From: Balaenoptera acutorostrata
Taxonomy: Eukaryota > Chordata > Mammalia > Artiodactyla > Balaenopteridae
Length of the DNA: 64,000 nt
Direction of reading: 5' to 3'
Assembly (NCBI RefSeq): GCF_949987535.1
Contig: NC_080078.1
Location: forward strand, 49,130,207-49,194,206
The translations under genes were made by a program, and so were the position numbers. A model generated the notes under the pieces. The model did no database searches, was not told where the DNA came from, and was given only the letters and a program-made list of their open reading frames with translations. Shown piece after piece: positions 47,919 through 60,617 of the stretch (positions are counted from its first letter, which is position 1; the number at the start of each line of letters is the position of its first letter).

Positions 47919-48373
47919 ACATGACTTTTTTTTCTTTTCTTTTCTTTTCTTTTCTTTTCTTTTCTTTTCTTTTCTTTTCCTTTCTTCCTTCCTTCCTTCC
48001 TTCCTTCCTTCCTTCCTTCCTTCCTTCCTTTCTTTCTTTCTTTCTGCGTTGGGTCTTCGTTGCTGCACGCAGGCTTTCTCTAGTTGCAGCGAGCGGGGGC
48101 TACTCTTCATTGCGGTGCACGGGCTTCTCATTGCAGTGGCTTCTCTCATTGTGGAGCACAGGCTCTAGGCGCGCGGGCTTCAGTAGTTGCAGCACGCGGG
48201 CTCAGTAGTTGTGGCTCACGGGCTCTAGAGCACAGGCTCAGTAGTTGTGGCACACGAGGTTGCTCCGTGGCATGTGGGATCTTCCCGGACCAGGGATCGA
48301 ACCCGTGTCCCCTGCATTGGCAGGCGGATTCTCAACCACTGCGCCACTGGGGAAGCCCCTCCACATGACTTTT
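47919..48373 (-). mobile_element. CHR-type SINE with expanded GAAAA/GGAA tail and TSD
   Basis: The SINE body (48044-48358) ends 'actgcgccactggggaagcc'. Its tail, read on the + strand, has become (TTTTC)n then (TTCC)n and (TTTC)n over about 115 bp (47926-48043). The exact 11-bp duplication 'acatgactttt' at 47919-47929 and 48363-48373 encloses body and tail. Confidence 0.93.
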
Positions 48374-49479
48374 GTGAGAACTCTAACTTGAAATCGTATA
48401 TTTATTATATTTTATTTCAACTGTAATGCACTATTTCTTGATTCAGCAACTTTCTATCATCTCTGCCAACCATCCCTCACCCCTTGGACTATGTAAGTTT
48501 CCTTCCTCTTCCTCCCTGACTCCCAACCCTCACCTCAGCCTCTAGCAACCATGCCATTATTGTCATAGATAGTAACATTTGCATTCTGTCCTACAGGCAG
48601 CTTGCCTTCTATGCTCTGATTAGATGTTGATCCCAAACAGTGACAATTAGTACCAGCATTGACAGTATCAAGATTATATAAATATTATTCACTGCAGATT
48701 CCAGTAGTGGAAGATTAGACCCATCAGAAGGGAAGTGTCTGCCATAAGCCTCTGCCTGTAAAGGGAGAATGTTTCAAACATCAAGCTCAAGTGGGTTCTC
48801 CTGTGCTTTACCAAGTTAATTGCTCCAGATCAGGCCGCAACTTAATTTGCTTCATGTTTGGACCATGACTTCTCATTTATCACTTTATAAAACTCTCATG
48901 AAAGTATAACTTCATAAACTCGTGGTTCCTTAATGTTTGGTAATATCTAGCAACCAGGAGGCTCAGAAATCTTTCTTTCCTACACATCGAAATAAAACAA
49001 AACAATTCCCCAAATAAAAAAAAAAAAAAGACAACACACAAAACACTTAACTGCTGTATGTTGTTCGATCACTTTTTTTGTCCCAAGAATAGTATAATCA
49101 AAACAATCTCTAACTTGAGCTTTTTCCGTATTCACTCTTTTCTGAAAATCATCAATAGCATTTCCATTACGCCACAAAAGCAGTTTCAATCAGACCCCAT
49201 CGCTACTTGATGGAGTTTCCAGGAAGCCATTACCCAGCCTCCCCTCTTGACAAATACATCAATTACAAGGGCCCCAGTGGGCCGCTTCTAGAGTGGGATG
49301 ACTCAAATACATGCCCTTTCAAGGTTTGTCCTTTGTTTACTGATTCATGAATACAGTTGGAGAATCTCAGGTAGAGAGGAACTTTCAAAGTCCTCTTGTG
49401 TGACCTCGTTATGTCCATAAATTGTTCGAGAGAGATGGAGCTTAATTCCTCTCCACTTGTGACTCTCTTCCAATATGTC

Positions 49480-49890
49480 AGAGTGACAATGTGTGACTTC
49501 TGAGGCGAGGTCAGAAAAGGCAGTGGGCCTTCCTTCTCGCTTTCCCGGTTGGATCACTCACTTCACGAAAGACCAGCTGCCATGTCATGAGGACACTCAA
49601 GCAGCACCAAGGCAAGGCCCCTTTGGCAAAAAAACTATGACCGCCTTCCAACAGCCAGCGAGGCACTGGGGCTTCCTGCCAACAGCCTCAGCTCCGAGTG
49701 AGCCTGCAGATGCCTAAGGCCCTGGGCAGATTTCTAGACTGAAATCTCATGAGATCCTAAAAAGAACCACCCAACACAGCCACTCCTGAACTCCTTATCC
49801 ACAGAAACTGAGATAATAAATGTTTATTGTTTTAAACCGCTACAGTTTGGGGTAATTTATGTATGCAGCGATAGGTAACAAATAAACCTT
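49480..49890 (+). repeat. MLT1-type MaLR LTR
   Basis: 'gaccagctgccatgtcatga', 'ccaacagccagcgaggcact' and 'gagataataaatgtttattg' (with AATAAA) follow an MLT1 LTR, ending near 'gcagcgataggtaacaaat'. No internal sequence is seen. Confidence 0.75.
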
Positions 49891-50519
49891 TTAAATGCTT
49901 TCACTGCCAAATGGTCCTCTGGTTTGTCTAAAGAACTACAGGGACAAATCAGGAGCTCTGTTGCATCTTCAGGCAGCTCAGACTGTCAAGACTTCCGTTT
50001 GCATCAGTGATTCCACTTCTCTGCTTTGGGATCCCCTTGGACAAATGTGATTGGCGCCCTTTTACTTTGCAGGCCCCTAATCACTCTTTTGCAGACTGTC
50101 TCCTAAGCCTCCCCAACCTCTAGGCTCCCCACCTCTATCTGTCTCCCACCTCCATCCTGCCACCAGACGTCTCTCCCTCTATCGTACATCTGTAGTGGCC
50201 CAGAGAACCTGACCACGGGCTCAGAAACAGGGGCAGTCGGGGGAGAAGCAGGCTGCCCTGAAGCAGAAAGAGCCAAAATGAGAACCTGACCGAATTGTGG
50301 CTTAGAGAGCCACACCAACCCCAGGGTCAGAGGGGTGGTGGCCAAAACAAGAGCCGCAGAAGTATATGTAACTAGTGTAATATAAGTTTAAACTAAATGT
50401 TGAGTAACTTTCTATGTATGCTAAAATAAAGCAAAACATGTATCTCTTACTATCGCTCCCATGTTCCCTATATTTAATTCTTCAATGAGGAAACACACAC
50501 ATGGTCACACTCACTCCTA

Positions 50520-51195
50520 CCTCTGCTGGACATTTCCCTAGAAGATTGATGGGAAATGCCCAAATCACTTGTTGGGAAAAGCCCTCCCTGATCTGGCTCC
50601 AGAACATGCTTTCAGTGTCATTTCCTACTAGTCCTCCTTTTTCTCCACTCATCTCCGATGACCTGAGTTCTGGCAACTCCAAATTGCTTGGTCTTCTTCC
50701 AAAGGGTCATATTTTTCCCCCAGTAACTTTCACATGCTATTATTACCTGTGCTTGGAAAGCCCTGAGCTAATTACATTCCTTCTTTAAGACCCAGGACAG
50801 ATAGGAATCTCCTCAGAATCCTTTGGAAGCCCTTTCCCCAGGTAATTTGTTCCTTCCTTGTGCTCTTTTTGCAACATATAATTTCTGTCCTTTGTAACAG
50901 TCACCATGACATCTTAGACATGTATTAAAATGTCTGCCCCTCCCTCTAGGCCAGCACTTCTTAACCTTTATTTTTGGAACTCAGTTATTTGAAAGAAATA
51001 GGTCACAGGTCTTTGAGCCGCAGTGACTCACATGGAGGGTTACAGAGGTTGGAAATATCTTAAAGAAGGTTCCTCTGTCTCTGAGCATCACACCACCAGA
51101 TTGTGAATCATTGGAGTGCAAGGACTGGGTCATAACCAGCTTTGTACCCACCCTCCACTGTAGGCTCCCAGGAATTATTGGAGGAATAAATTAAG
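50520..51195 (+). repeat. L2 3' region, possibly interrupted
   Basis: 'aaaagccctccctgatctgg', 'cttctttaagacccaggaca' and 'gagtgcaaggactgggtcat' follow L2. The block 50950-51095 ('gcacttcttaacctttattt') does not, and may be an old DNA-transposon insertion. Confidence 0.55.
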
Positions 51196-52289
51196 TGCCA
51201 CATGGAATTTCTTTTGTGATTATTTAGCAGATATTTTTTAAAGAAATTGACCACTATTCCAGAAAAGTGAAATGTCACATAAAATATCCTCACATGCTCT
51301 TAACAAACAAACAATATGGGTCGGAAATGTTGGATAATGATGAGTGTTGGGGAACAAGAAGATTTGGAGACAGTTTAAACGGATCCCAGAAGACAGCCTT
51401 TGCAAACAGCCTTGTAAAAGGACAATTTGGACGAGAATGTGTTTGCAACACCCATCCCACCAACTCCCACCCCCCAGATCATGAGATGCTGGCAAAGCCC
51501 AGCCTACAAATCACTGCTTTAACACAAAGCAAATGCTTGTTCCTGGAATGAAACAGCTGAAAATCATTAATTTTCTCTCTGCTTTTAGAGAAAAAATATA
51601 TATATTTTTACCTGCTAAAGTACAATTACATGTTTTCCAGGCCTCTACAGAAGTGCTTTATTGAGGCTGCTGTATATAGTATGGTTAATAATTGTATAAA
51701 CAAAGGCATATCAAGCCTTCCAGTGGAAAAAATTCTTTTCCATTTTAAGCTTATGAGTCAATACAAGTAATTAGAATATATGCAAATATATGGCATGAAC
51801 AACCAATCTCACTATATGGGTGCATTTTTTCCCTTGTAGCCTGCCCTCACTGTGCTGATGGGAAGCCTGACAGACCCTGTGAAGTTCAGAGGTTCCTACC
51901 TTAGAGTGGTTAATAGGAAGCAGTGAGTATGAGGATCAATGCGAAATAGACTCCATATATTTAAGGAAAATCTTAAGCAATTCAAGACAGGAGACATAGG
52001 GGCTGGTAAGGGTGAAAACGCTGTATGTTCGGCCAGTGGCCTTTGCGCCAAGCCTGTCTGTGTTGCAGGCCTTCTTGCTAAATAGACTGAAGGCCCACAC
52101 TTCAGCTTGAGCTTGGTCATCTGATGAGCACACGTAATAATTGTTACTTTCCCATCAAGTCACCCTCACCTCACTCACGGAGTAACTTCAGGTTCTTTGC
52201 TGCCCAGGAATATGTTCATGGTGCTGATAATGAAGTTTTATGCATGATATTGTTTCTACTGTCCAGCTACTCCTTTTTTTCCCCTGGGT

Positions 52290-52480
52290 TTTCATCTTTA
52301 TTGTGAAATGTTTCATGTATTTTTAAAAGAATGTAATAAATTTGTAAGTTATAAAGGATAATAGTGAAATGAACACCTGTGGACCCACCACCCAGCTTAA
52401 GAAATTGCCCATTACCCATATCTCTGAAGCCCCCATGTGGGCCTATCTGAACTTTATATCAATGTTGTAGCAGGTGATTT
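52290..52480 (-). repeat. Old L1M 3' region, antisense
   Basis: 'ctttattgtgaaatgtttca' and 'aacacctgtggacccaccac' are the start of the antisense L1M 3' unit. Confidence 0.55.
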
Positions 52481-52484
52481 CTTC

Positions 52485-55400
52485 TGTGAGAATTTTTGCA
52501 GTTTCTTAACATGATTACCTGAAAGGATAATGAGTCCCTTTATCATTTTAGACTTAGCTCGATCAAATCAGCTGTTCTTCAGTTACCAATGAGAACTGAA
52601 ATGGGCATTCTCCTCCCTTCTTTTCAGATCAGGCAAAGTTCTTTATCCAGTATTCTTCTTGTCACTGTTATGAAAACTTGCCATGATTTAAAAATAAAAA
52701 TTGTTAGATTGAATTGATGCTTCCTGGAACATTAAAAAGATAAAAGGTCATTTTACTGTAAGTTAAAATTCCAAACCGCCTTTTGATTTTACTGGCATTA
52801 AAATTTTGGTGAGCACATATAAACACATGTACTTCAAAGGAGCTTCGTTCTCGGGGCCCAGCAATATCCCTTATTTCCATTTCATGGCACATGCCACCAC
52901 GAGCACTTACGACTAGGCATTCTGCTGGGCTTACACGATCATAAAAATAACCCTCAAAGAGAAGGCAAATTAGTTATTAGACTGGTAGTGGGAAAAGAGT
53001 TACTTACGGTTGGTTACTGATGTTAATACCTTGTCTTAAAAATATAACTAAAACTTTGTTCTGTAAGAGGGTCCAGTGTCATGGTTGGAAGCTTATTTCT
53101 TTAGCGCCTCAGCAATGCTTTGGGATTGTTACATCTTCGCTACAGTCTTAAGAGAGAGGCTGGCATTTTGGTTCTTATTTAAGGATCAGATGGAAAGAAG
53201 CGAATTAAGTAACATTCTTAGATGCAAAGTGAATAAGGCAGACATGATATTTAAACTTTTCAACAACTGAGTTGCATTAACCTGTTGCGGTAGTGCTCTG
53301 AGATTTATATTTTTCAGAACTGGTTTTCATTTTTAAAATACAAAAGTGTTGATTACAAAAAGCTATCATTTGCTTTGTTTGCTTTATAACAGAACTTTTC
53401 TTCTGTTAAATATTACTAATACACTTTAAAAAGATTGGAAATAGATTTTCGTCTGTAATTTTTTTCTTCATCATGAGAAGTATACTTCTAGCTATAATCT
53501 AACTATATAGTGTCTTTTTTTTTTTTGCCACAAAGTTTTCCATCTGAAATAAAGAATACAAAGATTTATGAGCAGAATTCTAGTGATTATGTAATTCTTA
53601 TTACTTTGGTTCTCCTAAAACTCTCAGGAAAACATTTTGACAAATTTTATAGTCAGTTTTCATCTGCTCAAAATGTAATGTAGATCACCTTAGTATGAAA
53701 CAAATCCTAAAAAAATATTTGTTGAATGAATGAAATCATGTTTCAATATAACTTGTTTCACTGAATGCTTTTCTCTTCAGCACAGAACTTCCAAGGCCCA
53801 GCCATTGGCCACTTATTTCGTCAGTTTCTAATACAATAAAATGATAAAATAGGAAGAGAATTGAAATGTCCTTTGGGGCTTGTTTTACTCTTTGACCCAC
53901 ATCCCTCTCTTCTTTTTTCAGTCAGCATCTTTCTTTAGTCTTGAACAAATGGAGTGAGCCTTGGAAAGAGGGAATAATTATTTTCTTGGCTTAGCATAAG
54001 TGGAGTTCTATAGAACTCCATCCCCATAGCTCCCCAGACAGTTCAGTGGTGAAAGTTTTTCAGGGCAGCAAGCCAACTCAAAGCTACTTCATGGCCATAA
54101 TGGGACATGCATTATATGAATCTTAAGGATTCCATGTCAGGACAGTAAAGCATCCTTGAATGAACCCCCTACTGGGTTATAAAGAACCTCACCACCCGGG
54201 GGAAATCTGCAGAGACAAGAAGAAATTGTTCTATTTACAGTTCCTCTTCCTTCCCATTTTAAAAATGAATTTATCTTTATTTAATAAGGAGTAACTTAAA
54301 CACTATGCAAAATGTCCTAGGGTAAGCCATTTGACCTAGGGCTAAGGAGTGGCAGCTGACTTGGCAACTGCCCAGCCCAAGACGGTTCTGATTTTAGAGT
54401 TTTGTTTTCCTTGCAAGAAAGTCTGGGATATGAAGCCAGGCAGAGAGGTTTGAAATGGGTGTGGGAGCCAGTGCAGCTGGGGGTTGTTAACAACAATTGG
54501 AGAACAACTTTTTTTTTTTAAAAAAAGGTGGCTGAGGGCTTCTCTCTGGTCAAAAAAAGAGAATCTGTTCGAATAGAAAAAACTTGCTTTGCAACTCTGG
54601 TAAGGAAATTTTGTTTGACTTAATTTAAACAGGATGACATGTGACTCAAAATGTCTCAGGCAGTGGGGGGACCCTAGACTGAAGTGGGGCTGCTCTCGGA
54701 CATTATACCCCTAGGTGAATTCATTTGTTCCAAAGCATTAAATACAACTTTCCAGACAGGCTGGCCTCTAAGATTATGTACAAATCCATTCCAACTGTCC
54801 CTGTAAGGCCATTAACTTGCCATTCTTGAGGAACACACGTACAGCACATCCACACCTAATCTGTTCTCTGGCACTGGAACAGGATCAGTAGTGTTGACGA
54901 TTTTTCACATCGTGCTGGTGTGTTGGGACATGATGTGAAGTCACTTGGTGGAGAAGAATCCTGCCAAATCCCCGTGTCCATCTTTCATATGTTAAACCCA
55001 TAGCTTTAGGTGTTCTTAATGTTTTCTGATGGAGGTCTTTTCATGATCTGGACATTTCCAGTAGCCTCACCATCCCTGGGCTTTGACTTTCTAAAAAACA
55101 AAAGCCTTTTTCAAATCAGTAGTTGAGGTGTAAATAGTCACCAGCCACTACCAAAGGAGCGTGGTCATTACCGAGAGGCCAGGGCTTCCCTAAATGGAAA
55201 TCAGCTTGAGCTTGACCACACCAAACACTGTTTCAGACAGCACATTCACAGGCTCAGACGTGCCACTCCAGGCCACTCATAAACCCTGCACATTGCTTGA
55301 GTTCGTGGTCCCCTACATGTAATAACTACACAAGGAAAAATTCTGGTACTATGATATAGCATCTGCCCAGTTTGTATTATTATTAGAATCATTTTTTAAG

Positions 55401-56135
55401 TACTGTTCCATAAAATTCAATTTTTTAGTGTAGGAGACAATATTAGATTGAAAATTAAGAAATAAATTATAGACTTCTAGATATCACTGATGGTAAGAAA
55501 TGCTACTTTTGTACTGAGTAGGGTTTAACATTTTAGTTTTTCTTCTATGTAATTGTATTTGAGCAAACTTTGTACTACTCTTGACTAGGTTTTAATTATA
55601 AATTGACTTAATTAAACAATTTTGAGAGATCTTTGTGAGAGAAGCTTTACCCTTGAGACAAATAAATGTTTTCTTATTTTTAAAAACTTATGATGGTTTT
55701 GGCATTTTTTATTTCAAATGGAAATAAGTATTTGCTTTGTTTTGTTTTGATTGCTCTTTGAACATAGCAGGTTTCGTTCTCTATATATGTGGCCAGTATA
55801 AATTTAAGTAGGGGTTTATTCATGCTCCTTCATAAGATTTGTTTGTGTTTTAGGTAGTCACAAAACATGAAACAATTTGAAAGCATCCAGTCAGTTTCAC
55901 ATCATAATAAAGCATTATCATGAAGGGCAATTAAAAATATATGGTAACATGTCATTACATCAAATTTCAGTGTATTTCAGAATGTCATAATCTAAACAGG
56001 GAAGAAATTAATTCTTCATAGATAAATTAGATTAACAAGGTAATTGAGATTCCTAGGTGTATTTAAAAAAAAATAGGACATAACTGAAAACAGGGCAAAA
56101 TTCAAAAGTTTCAGAAGGGATGTATGATGAAAAGT
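52485..56135. other. Repeat-poor intronic stretch
   Basis: About 3.6 kb in which I can name no transposon, exon or RNA gene. It is AT-rich, with only short homopolymers (a T-run at about 53515-53525, and a T-run joined to an A-run at about 54510-54528). Confidence 0.5.
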
Positions 56136-56139
56136 AGGT

Positions 56140-56800
56140 TGCCCCCCTCTCAACTTCCTTAATCACAAGTTCCCTCTCTAGCGGTAACTGCTGTTGCTGC
56201 TTCCCAAGACTTTCTTCCAGAGACATCTCATGTATTTACAAACATTGTCATCCATGGTGCCCTTTTATTTTCTTTCACAAAAATGGCAGTACTATCTTTA
56301 TATGTCTTTCTCCACCTTTCCTTTTCTTTTAGATAAACTATATATTTTGCAGATTAGTGTTTTTTCCAACTGTAGCATGTCACATTAATGAGGTCTAATT
56401 TAATGAGTCATGAGCAGAATTTTTTAATTGTAGTGCGTAGAATATAAAGAACCCATGTACTAAGTGACAGTGTGTGGGGCTTTTTTGGTTTTGTTTTGGT
56501 TTTACTGTGGTTCATGGCAAAAAGTTTGAAAAAACACTTAGTGTGGATGGTTCCATATCATCCATGTAGAACTTTCTCTTTGTTCTTAATTACTTGAATA
56601 GTATTCCATTGTGTAGGGTACCATTGTTCTTCATATATGCTCCCACCAAAAGGCAACCATGCTATTTCCAGTTTCTTCCTAATTAGAACTACTTTAGTGA
56701 ATCTCTGTGTAAAGATGTTATTTTGTACATGTAAAGGCATATCTGTAGACTGAATACCTAAAAGTAGAATTGCTAGGTCAAAGGGTATGTCATTTTGAGA
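56140..56800 (-). repeat. Old L1M 3' region, antisense
   Basis: 'ggtaactgctgttgctgctt', 'gaatagtattccattgtgta' and 'aagtagaattgctaggtcaa' follow the antisense L1M 3' unit with gaps (56390-56535 is unclear). Confidence 0.55.
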
Positions 56801-57379
56801 AAAAGAGTCTATCCTCATTATTTGTGGATTCGTATTTGTGAATTTTCTTACTTTCTGAAATTTACTTGTAATTGAAAGAGCAATACTCCCGGCACTTTCC
56901 CAAGTCATTTGTGGGCATGGACAGAGTGGGGAAAAATTTGAGCTGGAAAAGTAGCAAAACTTACGGATTCATGAGATGACAACCGATAAAAAGAGCATAA
57001 GGGACAGCATTATTGTGAGGCTGAAAGCCAAAGAAATTCATGGGCAGGTCATCCAGGGTCAGGAAAATGTTAAGCTCTTCTTGGCTAGTGTATTATTATA
57101 AAGAAATACTGCATAAAATTAATTAGTTATAAAAACATATATTAAATAAGATGTCTTTAAACAGAAACACACATAAAATAAGTTTACTTATCGATTGAAA
57201 ATGCTGTGACCAGAGACTTGCAGGAACCTAACCCTGTATTTCCCTTGGGAGCGGTGGCTCAGTATTTGCTAATTCAGTGTTTATGGTGAATTTATAGAAC
57301 ATAACTACTGCAAATTATAAGAATGTATTTCCATATGGTCATACTCACACCGTTATTATATGAGAGTGCTCCTTCCTCG

Positions 57380-57730
57380 ACCCCCAGGTAACATAATGCT
57401 GTTTTAACCTTTTGGTGTCTGATAACCTGAATGTTGAATTTCTTGTAGTTTTAATTTTAATTTCTTTTAGTAGGGGAAATGTAGAACATATTTTCACGTT
57501 TTAGAGTGATTCATATTCCCTTTTGTTCATATCCTTTTTGCTTTCTCTTTGGGTATTTGTCTTTTCCTTATTGGTTTGTAGCAGATCTTTATATACTAAG
57601 AAAATTAGTCCTTTTTCTATAATATGAATTGCAAATATTTCCCCCAGCTTGTCACTCATCTCTTGACTTTTTTCCCATTTGGCAAAAGGTAACACTGTAA
57701 ACATTTTTAATTTAGTCAAATGTATTATCT
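57380..57730 (-). repeat. Old L1M 3' region, antisense
   Basis: 'cttttgttcatatccttttt' and 'cagatctttatatactaaga' continue the L1M unit toward its coding side. Confidence 0.55.
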
Positions 57731-57839
57731 TGTTATAGTTTTAAAAGCTTACTTTAAGAGATATTTAAGAGTTGTGTTTGTGTTCGATGCTGTATGATTC
57801 TAAATCCTTTTCAAGCTGATTAGATTTCAGAGTGAGAAA

Positions 57840-58030
57840 GCAATGGAGAATCACAGGTTTTAGAATCTAGAAGTCCAGTCTGAGTCCTAGGTTCTGCACT
57901 TGCTCAGATGGCCTCAGCCATGTTACCTCCCTTCTCTGAGCCCCAGGTTCCCCATCTAGGCTTTGCCGAGGTCCACTATGAAAGGCAGTGCCTGGCGGTT
58001 GATAGATTCTCAATGTTAGTTCCTCTCCTG
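57840..58030 (+). repeat. MIR
   Basis: 'tccagtctgagtcctaggtt', 'ctctgagccccaggttcccc' and 'gcagtgcctggcggttgata' follow MIR in order. Confidence 0.7.
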
Positions 58031-58228
58031 CCTCCCTGAAGTCCTCCACCAAGAAATAATTTGTTAAATTATTCATTAATAATTTATTAAATTATTGAGT
58101 TGACATACACTAAAAGAAATAAAATAAGATTTCTTTTCAAAAGCATTTTATAATTTAAATTTTAGATAATCCTGCTGAGTTTCTGAAGTCTGAGCCTGAA
58201 TGAGTGACTGATTTGAATTGTTGGTATT

Positions 58229-59018
58229 AAAAATAATGTGTCACATGAAAAGCTGCTCAACATCACTAATTATTAGAGAAATGCAAATCAAAACTACAAT
58301 GAGGTATCACCTCACACCAGTTAGAATGGGCATCATCAGAAAATCTACAAACAACAAATGCTGGAGAGGGTGTGGAGAAAAGGGAACCCTCTTGCACTGT
58401 TGGTGGGAATGTAAATTGATACAGCCACTATGGAGAACAGTATGGAGGTTCCTTAAAAAACTAAAAATAGAAATACCATATGACCCAGCAATTCCACTAC
58501 TGGGCATATACCCAGAGAAAACCATAATTCAAAAAGACACATGCACCCCAATGTTCAGTGCAGCACTATTTACAATAGCCAGGTCACGGAAGCAACCTAA
58601 ATGTCCATCGATAGACGAATGGATAAAGAAGATGTGGTACATGTATACAATGGAATATTACTCAACCATAAAAAGGAACGAAATTGGGTCATTTGTAGAG
58701 ATGTGGATGGATCTAGAGACTGTCATACAGAGTGAAGTAAGTCAGAAAGAGAAAAACAAATATCATATATTAATGCATATATGTGGAACCTAGAAAAATG
58801 GTACAGATGAACTGGTTTGCAGGGCAGAAATAGAGACACATGTAGAGAACAAATGTATGGACACCAAGGGGGGAAAGTGGCCGGGGTAGTGGTGGTGGTG
58901 TGATGAATTGGGAGATTGGGGTTGACATGTATACACTAATATGTATAAAATGGATAACTAATAAGAACCTGCTGTATAAAAAATAAATTTCAAAAATTCA
59001 AAAAAAAATAATGTGTCA
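58229..59018 (+). mobile_element. Young 5'-truncated L1 with perfect 15-bp TSD
   Basis: About 760 bp of L1 (58244-59003) lies between identical 15-mers 'aaaaataatgtgtca' at 58229-58243 and 59004-59018. It holds an uninterrupted ORF2 C-terminal stretch up to the stop at 58791-58793, including '[18 protein letters not shown]' and '[20 protein letters not shown]'. It also has the 3' UTR and an A-rich tail. It cannot move because it lacks the 5' end and most of ORF2. The open frame and exact duplication suggest a recent insertion. Confidence 0.95.
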
Positions 59019-60186
59019 GTACAATGCACCTCCTTTGTTTGTTTGTTTGTAAAAAGAGTGAATGAAGACTGAATTTCTAGACATTGAGTTACTTTCTTTA
59101 AGAACTCCTAAATTCTGTATCTAGAAACTTTATTGAAAACCTTTCAATAAAAAAATATTTAATGTGGTCAATCAGCACACCCAATTTATCCTGTTTTGTA
59201 AGTCTAAATGTTTCATGTGTTACATTTCCTTAAAGCAGGCTCTATTTTTAGAGAGAATAATGCAGTTTGAAATTGTCAAAATTGTGTCTTAAAAAAATAA
59301 TGTGCAGTGTTTTTATCCTTCCCTTTCATGATTAGATTGACTATATATTTCCGTGTATTTTTCTTGGCTAATTCATGAGCAGTTACCACCTTAATATTTG
59401 GGGAATAAGGAGAGGTCACAATGTTAGATATGCCTGAACTTTGTATTTAAATACAATGGCATTGTCACTACTCGAGAAATTCAGTAAGGCTTGAGTGCCT
59501 TTGCTCTATTAGGCAATTCAGAATATCCCAGACCTTGCTCTGGACTTCAAGGTTTTTGAAGTTCAAAGCAGATGTGTTAGGAAGAAAAAACATCTGGCAA
59601 AGAGAACTTGCTTCATTGCGTGACGCTGTTTCCCTGCACTCATCAGCGGAGCGTCTGTGGAGCAGGTTGGCAGGTTTGAGAATTAATTAATGATGAGGGA
59701 ATGAGCCACTCTATGAGGAACTCAGTGTCGCCCCTTCTGCTTCTTCCTTCCCCATGTGTCTGGCAAAGCCTTCAGAGTCTAGGACCGCTGAGCCACAGTT
59801 GTGTCTCAACTCACACACTTGTCTTCAGGCTTAATTAGCTCGGAGATGTAAACAGATGGATGGCCCGGGACCCAGAGGATTGGTGTTGAGCAAGGCAGTT
59901 TTATTACTGGGGACTTTTGAAATTTTTGTGAAGTGCATCAAAACTTTAAAAATGCCTTTAAAAAAACTTAGAATTTTGAAAGTAAGTACTTGAAGGTGAC
60001 AAAGCTTTGTGTGTATCTCAGTATTTTTCTTTCTGTAACTTTTAATTTAGATATAATTTCAAACTTACAGAGAAGTTTCGAGAACAGTACAAGGGACACC
60101 CGTGATTTCTTTACCCAGATTCACTCATTTTCATTTCCTCCGTTTGTTTTTCCATCTCCACTTCCTCCTTCCTTCCCTCTTCCCTT

Positions 60187-60213
60187 TACACACACACACA
60201 CACACACACACAC
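60187..60213. repeat. (AC)n microsatellite
   Basis: About 13 AC units inside the L1M unit. Confidence 0.95.
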
Positions 60214-60506
60214 TTAAACATGTACATTTTTTTTTTTCTGAATGACTTGAGAGCAAGGTGGAGAGATCCAGTGTCTTTACTCCTGATACTTCAGTGCTTA
60301 TTTCTTAAGAACAAGGTTGTTGTTCTAAATAATCACAGTATAGTTGTCAAAATCACAGAATTTAATATTGATGCCACACTGTTACCTAATCCATAGTCGA
60401 TTTTCAAACTCCATTAGTTGTGTCCCTTCAAGCACCCCTTGTCCCCATCCAGGCTCCATCCCAGGAGGACACATTGCCTTTAGTTGTCATGTTGCCTTTG
60501 TCTTCT

Positions 60507-60617
60507 TTATTTATTTTTTTGGCCACACCACGCAGCTTGTGGGGTCTTAGTTCCCCGACCAGGGATTGAACCCAGGGCCTTGGCAGTGGAACCACTGGAC
60601 TGCCCGGGAAGTCCCTG
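60507..60617 (-). mobile_element. Short CHR-type SINE, antisense, nested in L1M
   Basis: T-rich start, then 'ggccacaccacgcagcttgt' and 'gttccccgaccagggattga', ending 'gcccgggaagtccct'. The 7-mer 'tgccttt' on both sides (60493-60499 and 60621-60627) may be the duplication. The L1M sequence resumes directly after it. Confidence 0.9.

Noticed and set aside
47738..48208. 156-codon frame with runs of Phe, Leu and Ser
   Set aside because: It is translation of the SINE tail microsatellite and SINE body.
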